62,617 nucleotides of DNA, taken from Candidatus Neoruminococcus faecicola. Its GTDB lineage: Bacteria; Bacillota; Clostridia; Oscillospirales; Ruminococcaceae. The notes under the pieces were generated by a model, which worked only from the letters and a program-made list of their open reading frames with translations, did not search any database and was not told the DNA's origin. Positions 1 through 7,768 of this stretch are shown here, one piece after another; the first letter of the stretch is position 1; each line of letters opens with the position of its first letter. The stretch covers positions 1-62,617 of the forward strand of contig CAJFPC010000071.1 in NCBI GenBank assembly GCA_904398325.1. Reading direction: 5' to 3'. The position numbers and the translations under genes were made by a program.

Positions 1-16
1 AGGAGCAAGGCCAGCC

Positions 17-571
17 ATGAAGTTCGGCAGGATCTTTATCTGCGTCTGTATGGCCGCCGTGGTTTGGAGCGGCTGCCAGGGCCAGGTCGGGAATCGCGTT
101 TCCCGGCCGCCGCTCCCGGGGGAAAGCGAGACCAGCGTCACCGCACCGACGGACGGTGAGCAGAGCGGCGCAGATGCCGCCCCGCTGCAGGAGGAGCTGC
201 TGACAGCGGCGCTGGACGGCATTTTAAACTGTGAGCAGGGCACGGCCGGCAGTTCGCTGAAAACTGCCGCCGCAGCGGCAGGCTTCCTGGATTTTGCCGA
301 GGGATATGATCCCGGGCAGGCGGCACAGCTGAAAGAGGCGGCTTCGGCCTATCTTTCCGGTCTGGATGAAGCGGGCCGGGAGCGGTTTGGGATCAATTTC
401 CCTGCGGTGATGGTGAGTGCGGGCTGGATTTTGGAAGATGAGACCGGCCAGGCGGCGGCGCTGCTCAGCGACGCCGGCATTGCCAAAGCCTATGACGCGC
501 AGCTGCTGGATGCCTTTGATTCCGCCAAGACACAGGTGGAGGAGGCGCTGGCCTCTCTGGAACAGTCCTGA
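17..571 (+). CDS. putative lipoprotein of unknown function
   Basis: A 184-residue protein that I do not recognise. The N-terminus has a short basic stretch, a hydrophobic core and a lipobox-like WSGC, so Cys20 would be lipidated and the protein anchored outside the membrane. After a low-complexity Ser/Thr/Pro/Glu linker (about residues 22-60) the rest is Ala/Leu/Glu-rich and probably helical. AGGAG at 1-5 precedes the ATG. The gene ends 25 bases before the iorB start chosen here, so the two are probably co-transcribed although no functional link is evident. The upstream context lies outside the window. Confidence 0.7.
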   Translation: MKFGRIFICVCMAAVVWSGCQGQVGNRVSRPPLPGESETSVTAPTDGEQSGADAAPLQEELLTAALDGILNCEQGTAGSSLKTAAAAAGFLDFAEGYDPGQAAQLKEAASAYLSGLDEAGRERFGINFPAVMVSAGWILEDETGQAAALLSDAGIAKAYDAQLLDAFDSAKTQVEEALASLEQS

Positions 572-596
572 TTAGATGAGAAGGGGTAATGAAACG

Positions 597-1166
597 ATGA
601 CAAAAAGCGTTCTTTTGGTCGGCGTTGGCGGTCAGGGAACCATCCTGGCCAGCAAACTGCTGACTTTGGGCCTGATGGAAAAGGGCTATGATGTGAAGAT
701 GAGCGAAATCCACGGCATGAGCCAGCGGGGAGGGGCGGTTTCCTCCCAGGTGCGCTATGGGGAGCAGGTGCAGTCCCCCGTCATTGAGAAGGGCGGCGCG
801 GATGTGCTGATTGCCTTTGAGAAGATGGAAGCGCTGCGCTGGATCCCTTACCTGCGCCCCGGGTGCAAGGTGATCGTCAACGATTATGAAATTCCCCCCA
901 TGCCGGTCATTACCGGCAAGGCGGAATACCCGGAAGACCTGCTGGAGCAGCTGAAGGCCCTGGCGGATACCACAGTGGTCAATGCCGCCGAGGAGGCGGT
1001 GAAGCTGGGCAACAGCCGGGTGATGAACATCATCCTGCTGGGCATGATTATCAAGGCCATGGGCCTGGAGGAGATCGACTGGGAGAAGATCATCCGGGAG
1101 AATATGAAGCCCCAGCTGGTGGAAATCAACCTGAAAGCATTGGCGCTGGGCCGCAGCCTGGCATAA
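597..1166 (+). CDS. iorB: indolepyruvate:ferredoxin oxidoreductase, beta subunit
   Basis: This is the small subunit of the two-subunit indolepyruvate ferredoxin oxidoreductase, which oxidatively decarboxylates aryl pyruvates from aromatic amino acid transamination and reduces ferredoxin. The protein (189 aa) matches the pyruvate-ferredoxin oxidoreductase gamma domain: a GVGGQGT glycine-rich N-terminus and the MSQRGGAV motif near residue 40. The start at 597 is preferred over the in-frame ATG at 576 because AAGGGG at 581-586 is well placed for it. The TPP-binding alpha subunit (iorA) is not in the window. A strong hairpin follows, separating it from the butyrate kinase gene. Confidence 0.9.
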   Translation: MTKSVLLVGVGGQGTILASKLLTLGLMEKGYDVKMSEIHGMSQRGGAVSSQVRYGEQVQSPVIEKGGADVLIAFEKMEALRWIPYLRPGCKVIVNDYEIPPMPVITGKAEYPEDLLEQLKALADTTVVNAAEEAVKLGNSRVMNIILLGMIIKAMGLEEIDWEKIIRENMKPQLVEINLKALALGRSLA

Positions 1167-1170
1167 ATCC

Positions 1171-1205
1171 AAGGCGCCGGAGGGATGCCTTCGGCGCCCT
1201 TTTTC
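1171..1205 (+). terminator. intrinsic terminator after iorB
   Basis: An 11-bp stem (GGCGCCGGAGG 1173-1183 with CCTTCGGCGCC 1188-1198, one G-U pair) is followed by CTTTTT. Confidence 0.85.
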
Positions 1206-1284
1206 TGCGCGAGAGCGGCAGATGCCCGCCTTTTGCGGCGTGCGGACCGGTTTTGCGCCTGTTTTTGAGGAAAGGTGTGCAGAT

Positions 1285-2349
1285 ATGTATCGGATTTTAG
1301 TCATCAACCCCGGCTCCACCTCCACCAAATGCGCCGTGTATGAGGATGACCGGGCGGCCTTTGAACAAAACATTCAGCACGACCCCGCCCAGCTGGATGC
1401 CCACCCCCGCATGACCGACCAGCTGGCGTTCCGCCGGCAGGGGATTTTGGATTTTCTGGCGGCGCACCACATCCCTCTGGAGGAAATCGACGCCTTTGTG
1501 GGCCGGGGCGGCATGCTGCCGCCGGTGAAAGGCGGCGCTTATCTGGTGGGGCCGGAGATGGTGGACTGCCTGGCCAACCGGCCTTTTGCCCAGCACGCCT
1601 CCAACCTGGGGGGGATTTTGGCCTACGAGCTGGCCGGGATGGTGCACAAGCCGGCTTATGTGTATGATCCTGTGGCGGTGGACGAGATGGAAGAAGTGGC
1701 CAAGGTCACCGGCATGCCGGAGATCCGGCGGCGCTCCAACTGCCATGTGCTCAACACCCGTGCCGTGGCCCGCCATGCGGCAGCGGCGGCAGGCAGGCGT
1801 TATGAGCAGATGACTTATATTGTGGCGCATCTGGGAGGCGGTATCACCATTGCACTGCACCAGCAGGGGCGCATTACCGACCTGGTGGGGGATGATGAAG
1901 GCCCCATGAGCCCGGAACGGGCAGGGGGGCTGCCCACCTCCCTTTTGGTGCGCATGTGCTACAGCGGGGAGTATGACCACCCCTTCATGGAGCGGCGGAT
2001 CAAGGGCTCCGGCGGGTTCAAGGCCTATTTCGGCACGGCGGACGCCAAGGAGGTGGAGCGCCGCGCCCTCTCCGGCGAGCCTGAAGCCGCCCTGGTCTAC
2101 GACGCCCTGTGTTATCAGGTGGCCAAAGGGATTGCCGGCCTGGCGGCCGCCGCCTGCGGCCGGGTGGATGGGGTGCTGCTCACCGGCGGGCTGGCCTATT
2201 CGGAAGAGATCTGCGCCCGCATCCGCCGCCGGGTGGAATTTATCGCCCCGGTTCAGGCCTATCCCGGCGAGAATGAGATGCAGGCCCTGGCGGAAGGGGC
2301 GCTGCGGGTTTTGCGTGGGGAAGAGCAGCCGCATATTTTCACAGAATGA
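1285..2349 (+). CDS. buk: butyrate kinase
   Basis: Acetate/propionate/butyrate kinase family (ASKHA fold). It converts butyryl phosphate and ADP to butyrate and ATP, the energy-yielding last step of the Ptb-Buk route. The 354-residue length is typical. Visible motifs are the N-terminal phosphate loop INPGSTSTK (residues 6-14), the AHLGGGIT segment in the middle and LLTGGLAYS near the C-terminus. An open frame extends upstream to 1222, but GAGGAAAGG at 1267-1274 sits correctly for the ATG at 1285, and the family N-terminus begins there. No phosphotransbutyrylase gene is adjacent. Branched-chain acyl phosphates are also plausible substrates given the neighbouring 2-oxoacid oxidoreductase subunit. 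Confidence 0.93.
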   Translation: MYRILVINPGSTSTKCAVYEDDRAAFEQNIQHDPAQLDAHPRMTDQLAFRRQGILDFLAAHHIPLEEIDAFVGRGGMLPPVKGGAYLVGPEMVDCLANRPFAQHASNLGGILAYELAGMVHKPAYVYDPVAVDEMEEVAKVTGMPEIRRRSNCHVLNTRAVARHAAAAAGRRYEQMTYIVAHLGGGITIALHQQGRITDLVGDDEGPMSPERAGGLPTSLLVRMCYSGEYDHPFMERRIKGSGGFKAYFGTADAKEVERRALSGEPEAALVYDALCYQVAKGIAGLAAAACGRVDGVLLTGGLAYSEEICARIRRRVEFIAPVQAYPGENEMQALAEGALRVLRGEEQPHIFTE

Positions 2350-2391
2350 CATGTTCAGAAATCAGCAGAATGGAGAAATTTCCCCGCGGCA

Positions 2392-2420
2392 TTGAAGTCC
2401 CCTTGGATTTGTGCTATCCT
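2392..2420 (+). promoter_or_regulatory. weak candidate promoter for the nitrilase gene
   Basis: TTGAAG (2392-2397), a 17-bp spacer and TATCCT (2415-2420). The -10 match is poor. Confidence 0.3.
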
Positions 2421-2490
2421 ATAAGGGATGGAAAATCCTACTTTTCTGTATGATTTCCGTTAGATTAAGATAATTTCGGAGGTGGGCCCC

Positions 2491-3330
2491 ATGGCTGTTA
2501 AAATCGCATTATGCCAGATGATGGTGGACGAATACAAGGAAAAAAGCCTTTTCACAGCGGAAAGCATGATCCGCGAGGCTGCTACCCAGGGTGCCCGCAT
2601 CGTGGTGCTGCCGGAGATGTTCTGCTGCCCGTATAAGAATGTCTGCTTCCCCATTTATGCCGAACCGGGCGACGGCCCGGTGGAGCAGCGGCTTGCTGCC
2701 CTGGCCAAGGAGCTGGGCATCTATCTGTTCGGCGGCACAATCCCGGAAAGCGACGGCGGCAAGCTGTACAACACCTGCTTTGTTTACGGGCCGGACGGCT
2801 CGCTGCTGGGCCGGAACCGTAAGGTGCACCTGTTCGACGTGAATATTGAGGGCGGCGTGCGCTTTATGGAATCCGAGGTGCTCACCCCCGGCAATGAAAT
2901 GACCATTGTGGAGACGGAGTTCGGCAAGATCGGCGTGGCGGTCTGCTTTGACCTGCGCTTTGCCGAGTGGTTCCGCCTCATGGCGCTGGAGGGCGTCCAG
3001 ATGGTGGTGGTTCCGGCGGCGTTCAACACCGTTACCGGCCCGGCCCACTGGGAGCTGACGCTGCGCGCCCGCGCGCTGGACAACCAGATCTTTATGGCGG
3101 CCTGCGCCCCGGCCCGGGATATGAGCAAGGATTCCTACCATTCCTACGGCCACTCCATCGTCACCGGCCCCTGGGGCGATGTGCTGGCCCAGGGCGACGA
3201 GAAGCAGGGCATCCTCTATCACGAGATCGATTTTGACGAGGTGGAAAAAATCCGCCGCCAGCTGCCGATTTTGAGCGCCCGCAGGACGGATCTCTACACC
3301 ATTTCTCTCAACTCCAAACAGGCGGAATAA
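2491..3330 (+). CDS. carbon-nitrogen hydrolase (nitrilase superfamily, omega-amidase-like)
   Basis: A 279-residue nitrilase-superfamily amidohydrolase. The Glu-Lys-Cys triad is visible: Glu in VVLPEMFCCPY (about residue 42), Lys in NRKVHLFD (about 111) and Cys in GVAVCFDLRF (about 150). The order and spacing resemble Nit2-type omega-amidases, which hydrolyse 2-oxoglutaramate or 2-oxosuccinamate, but substrate cannot be read from sequence. The start at 2491 is set by GGAGGTG at 2478-2484; a GTG at 2482 lies inside that ribosome site. It is cytoplasmic, with no signal peptide. The UroD-like genes follow after about 50 bases. Confidence 0.88.
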   Translation: MAVKIALCQMMVDEYKEKSLFTAESMIREAATQGARIVVLPEMFCCPYKNVCFPIYAEPGDGPVEQRLAALAKELGIYLFGGTIPESDGGKLYNTCFVYGPDGSLLGRNRKVHLFDVNIEGGVRFMESEVLTPGNEMTIVETEFGKIGVAVCFDLRFAEWFRLMALEGVQMVVVPAAFNTVTGPAHWELTLRARALDNQIFMAACAPARDMSKDSYHSYGHSIVTGPWGDVLAQGDEKQGILYHEIDFDEVEKIRRQLPILSARRTDLYTISLNSKQAE

Positions 3331-3381
3331 CTGGCGCAAGCCGTTATTTATAATTCTATGTCATAGAAAGGTATGAATAGC

Positions 3382-4374
3382 ATGGAAAAGATGACCAGAA
3401 GCGAAAGACTCAAAGCCGCTATCGCCAGCCAGGAAGTCGACAGACTGCCTGTCAATATGTGGCTGCATAAACCCGACGTGGATCAGGACCCCGTCGCTCT
3501 TGCCGAGGATCAGATCTACTGCGCGAAAGAGTATGGCTTTGATTTTATCAAGATGATGCCGTTCGGCAACTATGCCGCCTCTGACTATGGCCTGAGCTGC
3601 ACCTATTTCTGCACCAAGCTGGACGCTGTGCTGGAGAGAAAATGGGGCATCCAGTGCCTGGATGACTACAAGAGAGTCGTTCCCAAGCCCGGCTATTTCG
3701 GCACCCACGGCAAGGTTCTGATGATCGCCCAGGAGCTGCAGAGACAGCTGAAGGGTGAGGATATCCCCTACATCCAGACCATCTTCAGCCCCATCACCAA
3801 CCTGAAGAAGCTGGCCGGCCCCCGCGTGATCCAGGATATGAGAGAGCATCCCGAGATCATCCATGCCGCTCTGGAAGCCTTCACCGAGACCACCATCGAC
3901 TTCATCAAGCTGAACATCGAGGCTGGCGTTTCCGGTTTCTTCTTCGCTTCCCAGTGCTCCACCACCGATCTGATGACCGAGGCGGAGTATGACGAGTTCG
4001 GCGTCAAGTATGACCTGAAGCTGTTCGACGCCATGAAGGATTGCTGGTTCAACGTGGTGCACATCCACGGCGAGAACACCATGTGGGACAAGCTGGCCCA
4101 GTATCCTGCCCAGTGCATCAACTGGCATGACCGTTGGGTTGCTCCTACCATGGCCGAGGCCAGAAAGAAGACCAACAAGTGCCTGATGGGCGGCATCAAC
4201 GAGGCGAAATTCGCCGACATGACCCCGGGCGAGGTCAAGCATCATGTGCAGGAGGCTGTCGACATCCTGGGCGGCAACACCAAGGGCGTCATCCTGTCTC
4301 CCGGCTGCGTTGCTCATACCAACACCCCTGAGATCAACTACTATGCCCTGCGCATGGCGGTGGAGAACCTGTAA
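3382..4374 (+). CDS. uroporphyrinogen decarboxylase-fold protein, paralogue A
   Basis: A 330-residue protein of the UroD/MtaA superfamily (TIM barrel). It is not HemE: the N-terminal Arg-containing substrate loop typical of heme UroD is absent. His227-x-His229 and Cys309 (in SPGCVAHT) sit where corrinoid or thiol methyltransferases of this fold carry their zinc ligands (His-x-Cys and Cys), so a methyltransferase role is possible. No corrinoid protein or activase gene is nearby. The ATG at 3382 is chosen over 3373 because GAAAGG ends at 3371 and because it aligns with the start of paralogue B. Arginine is often encoded by AGA, unlike most neighbours, which fits high expression. Confidence 0.82.
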   Translation: MEKMTRSERLKAAIASQEVDRLPVNMWLHKPDVDQDPVALAEDQIYCAKEYGFDFIKMMPFGNYAASDYGLSCTYFCTKLDAVLERKWGIQCLDDYKRVVPKPGYFGTHGKVLMIAQELQRQLKGEDIPYIQTIFSPITNLKKLAGPRVIQDMREHPEIIHAALEAFTETTIDFIKLNIEAGVSGFFFASQCSTTDLMTEAEYDEFGVKYDLKLFDAMKDCWFNVVHIHGENTMWDKLAQYPAQCINWHDRWVAPTMAEARKKTNKCLMGGINEAKFADMTPGEVKHHVQEAVDILGGNTKGVILSPGCVAHTNTPEINYYALRMAVENL

Positions 4375-4437
4375 TCGTCGTTTTTAAGCGGCTGATACCG
4401 CTTTGAGAATCCAAGTGAAGAAAGGTGTGTATTTGCG

Positions 4438-5436
4438 ATGGATAAAATGACCCACAGAGAAAGAATCCAGGCGGCCCTGGCCAAAAAAGAAGTGGATAGA
4501 GTCCCCATCAATATCTGGTGGCATATGCCGGATATCGACCAGGATCCTGTGAACCTGGCCGAGACCCAGATCCAGCTGGCGGAAGAGTATGATTTTGATT
4601 TTATCAAGATGATGCCTTTCGGCAACTACGAGGCCTCTGATTTTGGCCTGAGCTGCACCTACTACTGTGATAAAATCCGCCCTGTGTTCGAGCGCAAGTG
4701 GGGCATCCAGTGCCTGGATGACTACAAGAGAGTGACCGAGAAGCCGGGCGATTTCGGCAATCACGGCAAGCACCTGCTCTTCACCCAGGAAATGCAGCGC
4801 ATGCTGGCGGCGAAGAAGAGTGATCTGCCCTATGTGCAGACCATCTTCAGCCCGCTGACCAACCTGAAGAAGCTGGCCGGCCCGCAGCTGTTCACCGACA
4901 TGCGGGAGCATCCCGAGGTGATCAAGCCCGCGCTGGAGGCTTTTGCCGCCACCACCGCCGACTATGCCAAGAAGTGCATCGAGGCCGGCGTTTCCGGTTT
5001 CTTCTTCGCTTCCCAGTGCTCCACCTATGACCTGGTCACCGAGGAGGAGTACAAGGAGTTCGGCGTTCCTTATGATATGAAGGTTCTGGATGCGTTCAAG
5101 GATACCACCTGGTTCAACATTGTGCACATCCATGGCCCCAACACCATGTGGAAGCTGATGGCGGATTATCCGGTCAACTGCGTCAACTGGCATGACCGCT
5201 GGGTCGCCCCCGACATGGCCGAGGCCAGAAAGCTGACCGACAAGTGCCTGATGGGCGGCATCAACGAGAAGCTGCTCAGCGAGATGACCGTTGAGGAGAT
5301 CCGCACCCACCTCAAAGAGGCGGTGGAGTGCGCCGGCACCAACCGGGGCCTGATCCTGTCCCCTGGCTGCGTTGCCCACACCAACACCCCGGCGCTGCAG
5401 TTTATGGCTGCCCGCGTCGCTGCGGAAAACCTCTAA
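4438..5436 (+). CDS. uroporphyrinogen decarboxylase-fold protein, paralogue B
   Basis: A 332-residue tandem paralogue of the preceding gene, with well over half of positions identical by eye and long identical blocks such as VSGFFFASQCST, NWHDRWVAP and SPGCVAHTNTP. The same His-x-His and C-terminal Cys are present, and HemE hallmarks are missing here too. GAAAGG precedes the ATG at a normal distance plus a few bases. The 63-base gap to paralogue A has no terminator, so a bicistronic mRNA ending at the strong hairpin at 5450 is likely. Function and substrate are unknown; the two copies may differ in substrate or form a heterodimer. Confidence 0.82.
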   Translation: MDKMTHRERIQAALAKKEVDRVPINIWWHMPDIDQDPVNLAETQIQLAEEYDFDFIKMMPFGNYEASDFGLSCTYYCDKIRPVFERKWGIQCLDDYKRVTEKPGDFGNHGKHLLFTQEMQRMLAAKKSDLPYVQTIFSPLTNLKKLAGPQLFTDMREHPEVIKPALEAFAATTADYAKKCIEAGVSGFFFASQCSTYDLVTEEEYKEFGVPYDMKVLDAFKDTTWFNIVHIHGPNTMWKLMADYPVNCVNWHDRWVAPDMAEARKLTDKCLMGGINEKLLSEMTVEEIRTHLKEAVECAGTNRGLILSPGCVAHTNTPALQFMAARVAAENL

Positions 5437-5449
5437 TTCCAAAACGGCA

Positions 5450-5480
5450 AAAAAGCGATGGCTTCGGCCATCGCTTTTTT
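5450..5480 (+). terminator. intrinsic terminator after the UroD-like pair
   Basis: A perfect stem AAAAAGCGATGGC / GCCATCGCTTTTT closes a TTCG tetraloop and runs into a T tract. Confidence 0.93.
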
Positions 5481-5584
5481 CTTTTGCAGCGCGGGAATGG
5501 CAGGCTGCCGCCAAGGTTTCCGCAGCAGCGCCCGCTTGGCGCGGAAAAAAGCACCGGAAAAGGGAATTTTATTCTAATAATTTG

Positions 5585-5613
5585 TTGAAATCACCCCGGG
5601 AGGATGATAAAAT
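5585..5613 (+). promoter_or_regulatory. candidate sigma-A promoter for murT-gatD
   Basis: TTGAAA (5585-5590), a 17-bp spacer and TAAAAT (5608-5613), about 70 bases before the murT start. A second TATAAT occurs just downstream near 5631. Confidence 0.6.
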
Positions 5614-5684
5614 AAAAGTTGTTCTGGCTATAATAACGAAGATGCAATCCCCACTGCACCTTCAAGGACGGGAGGACTAAAATT

Positions 5685-7001
5685 TTGAGATTTGCAATCG
5701 CTGTACTCATCGGGCGGGTGGTTCGCTTTGCGGGCCGTTTTCTGCACCGCTCCACCAACCTGCCGGGGCAGGTTGCCCTGAAGATCTGCCCCGATCTGCT
5801 GGGCAGGCTGACCTTCCAGGGCAAGGTCATTGCGGTGACCGGCTCCAATGGCAAGACCACCACCTCCAACCTGATCGCCCACATCCTGCGGCAGAACGGC
5901 TACTCGGTGGTCAACAACACCGAGGGCTCCAACCTGACGGCGGGCGTGGCCACCACGCTGCTCTGCTCCTGCACGCTGGGCGGCCATGTGGCGGCCGATT
6001 TTGTGGTGCTGGAGGTGGATGAGCGCTATTCCCGGCTGATTTTTAAAGAGATGAAGCTGGATTATTTCCTCATCAACAACCTGCTGCGGGACCAGGTGGT
6101 GCGCAACGGCAACCCGGATATCGTGCTGGATAAAATCGCCCAGGCGATCCATCCGGGGGTGAAGCTGATCCTCAATGCCAACGACCCCATCTCCCAGACT
6201 ATTTCGCCCGAGACGCCGCGGGCTTATTTCGGCATGGCGCGTACCGAGCGCAGCACCGACACCTGCGTCAACCTGACCCAGGACTGCAAGGTCTGCCCCT
6301 ACTGCTTCCACACCATGCAGTATGAATACTTCCACTACAATCATATCGGCAAATTCGCCTGCTCCCACTGTGATTACCACATGCCCCAGCCGGATTATCT
6401 GGCCACGGATGTGAACTTTGAGACAGGCGATTTCTGCATCAACGGCCATCCCGCCAAGGTGACCTACACTACCGTGTTCCATTTTATGAATACCACGGCG
6501 GCGGTGGCGGTGGCCTGCGAGGCGGGGCTCAAGCTCGAGGATGTCATCGCGGCGGCGGCCACCTTTGAGGTCAGTCGGGAACGGTATGACGAGTTTGACG
6601 TGGGCGGCCGCAAGGCGGTGCTGATGCTCACCAAGCAGAACCCCGTTTCGCTGGATCAGTCCATCTCCTTTGTGCTGACCCGCCCGGAGGAAAAGACGGT
6701 GGTGCTCTTTGTCAACAACGTAATTTATACGGAAAACAAGGATATCTCCTGGCTGTACGACGTCGCCTTTGAGCGGCTGAAGGGCCAGGCGGATTATATC
6801 GTCTGCTCCGGCAGCCGCGCCTATGACATCGCGGTGCGCCTGAAGCTGGGCGGCTTTGAGGACAGCGTCCTCAAGGTGGAGGACGACCTGAAAAAGCTGC
6901 GCGGCGTCATGGAATCCACCACCGGGACCATCTACATCCTGGCGGCCTCCGCCTTCGGCGATGAGGACGGCATCCTGGATGTGCTGCGTCCCCAGAAGTG
7001 A
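5685..7001 (+). CDS. murT: MurT-like Mur ligase subunit (lipid II isoglutaminyl synthase)
   Basis: A 438-residue Mur-ligase-type ATP enzyme. In the MurT-GatD complex this subunit activates the alpha-carboxylate of D-Glu in lipid II for amidation to D-isoglutamine. Visible features are the ATP loop GSNGKTTTS (about residues 52-60), an inserted zinc ribbon with two CxxC pairs (CPYC and CSHC, about residues 205-230), and the C-terminal DUF1727 segment with KDISWLYDVAFE, which keeps the Asp essential in known MurT. TTG at 5685 is the start, with GGGAGGA 8 bases upstream. The gene overlaps the open frame of the next and is clearly coupled to it. The unusual feature is the partner rather than this protein. 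Confidence 0.87.
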   Translation: MRFAIAVLIGRVVRFAGRFLHRSTNLPGQVALKICPDLLGRLTFQGKVIAVTGSNGKTTTSNLIAHILRQNGYSVVNNTEGSNLTAGVATTLLCSCTLGGHVAADFVVLEVDERYSRLIFKEMKLDYFLINNLLRDQVVRNGNPDIVLDKIAQAIHPGVKLILNANDPISQTISPETPRAYFGMARTERSTDTCVNLTQDCKVCPYCFHTMQYEYFHYNHIGKFACSHCDYHMPQPDYLATDVNFETGDFCINGHPAKVTYTTVFHFMNTTAAVAVACEAGLKLEDVIAAAATFEVSRERYDEFDVGGRKAVLMLTKQNPVSLDQSISFVLTRPEEKTVVLFVNNVIYTENKDISWLYDVAFERLKGQADYIVCSGSRAYDIAVRLKLGGFEDSVLKVEDDLKKLRGVMESTTGTIYILAASAFGDEDGILDVLRPQK

Positions 7002-7018
7002 AGGGAGGAGGAACCGGT

Positions 7019-7732
7019 ATGCGTGAAGTGAAACTACTGCACCTTTACAGCCAGACGCTGGATCTCTACGGCGATTATTCCAACCTGACGGCTATCCGCC
7101 GCCGGGTGGAGGAGATGGGCTATCCCTGCCGGGTGGCTTATGCCGAGCTGGGCGACCCCATCCAGCCGGAGGGCTACGATTTCATCTATATGGGCCACGG
7201 CAAGGCCCGCAATCTGGCCGCGGTGGCGGAGCATTTCTGCAGCTACGGGCAGGCGCTGCTCGATGCCGTGGAACGGGGCCAGCTCTTCCTGGTCACCGGC
7301 AACGCCCGCCTTTTGTGGGGCAAGAGCTTTGAAACCTATGACGGCGGCCAGCAGAAAGGCATCGGCCTGTTTGATACCACCGCGGTGGAGACCAATGCGG
7401 TTTTTGTCAGCGATGTGGTGGCCCATCCGGCCTTTGACGAGTCGCTCACCAGCTATGGCTTTGTCAACCGCACCTCCCACATTGTGGGGGAAAACCCCTG
7501 CCCGCTGTTCCGGGTGGTGAAGGGCTGCGGCGACGGCACCGAAGCCAGCGGGGCAGAAGGCAACCTTTATCACAATTTGTTCGCCACCTGGCAGATGGGG
7601 CCGCTGCTGGCGCGCAATCCCGCCATCCTCAAGGAGCTGCTGCACCGGATGCTGGGGGAGGACTATCGGGATTTTGATACTTCGCTGGAAGAAAAGGCTC
7701 TGGCCCTGACGCTCAAAGAATTCGATCTGTAA
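7019..7732 (+). CDS. GatD-like class I glutamine amidotransferase homologue lacking catalytic Cys and His
   Basis: A 237-residue homologue of GatD, the glutaminase partner of MurT. It aligns along its length, from LLHLYSQTLDLYGDYSN to LFATWQMGPLLARNP. The nucleophile-elbow motif of GatD (ICGGYQ) reads VTGNAR here, putting Thr93 in place of the catalytic Cys, and the YLHGP motif reads WQMGP, putting Met193 in place of the catalytic His. Codons were checked directly (ACC at 7295, ATG at 7595). It should therefore not hydrolyse glutamine by the known mechanism. The start at 7019 is set by GGGAGGAGGAA; the upstream gene stops at 7001. It may be a structural or allosteric partner of the MurT-like ligase, which could use free ammonia or another amine. 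Confidence 0.83.
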   Translation: MREVKLLHLYSQTLDLYGDYSNLTAIRRRVEEMGYPCRVAYAELGDPIQPEGYDFIYMGHGKARNLAAVAEHFCSYGQALLDAVERGQLFLVTGNARLLWGKSFETYDGGQQKGIGLFDTTAVETNAVFVSDVVAHPAFDESLTSYGFVNRTSHIVGENPCPLFRVVKGCGDGTEASGAEGNLYHNLFATWQMGPLLARNPAILKELLHRMLGEDYRDFDTSLEEKALALTLKEFDL

Positions 7733-7768
7733 CCGTACCTGCACTGCATTGCGAGAGGAGATTTGCAC

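Noticed and set aside
3382-5436. Annotation of the UroD-fold genes as HemE
   Set aside because: The HemE N-terminal substrate-binding Arg motif is absent and the genes are duplicated away from heme genes.
7019-7732. Annotation as an active glutamine amidotransferase or cobyric acid synthase
   Set aside because: Catalytic Cys and His are replaced, and the full-length pattern and MurT neighbour fit GatD rather than CobQ.
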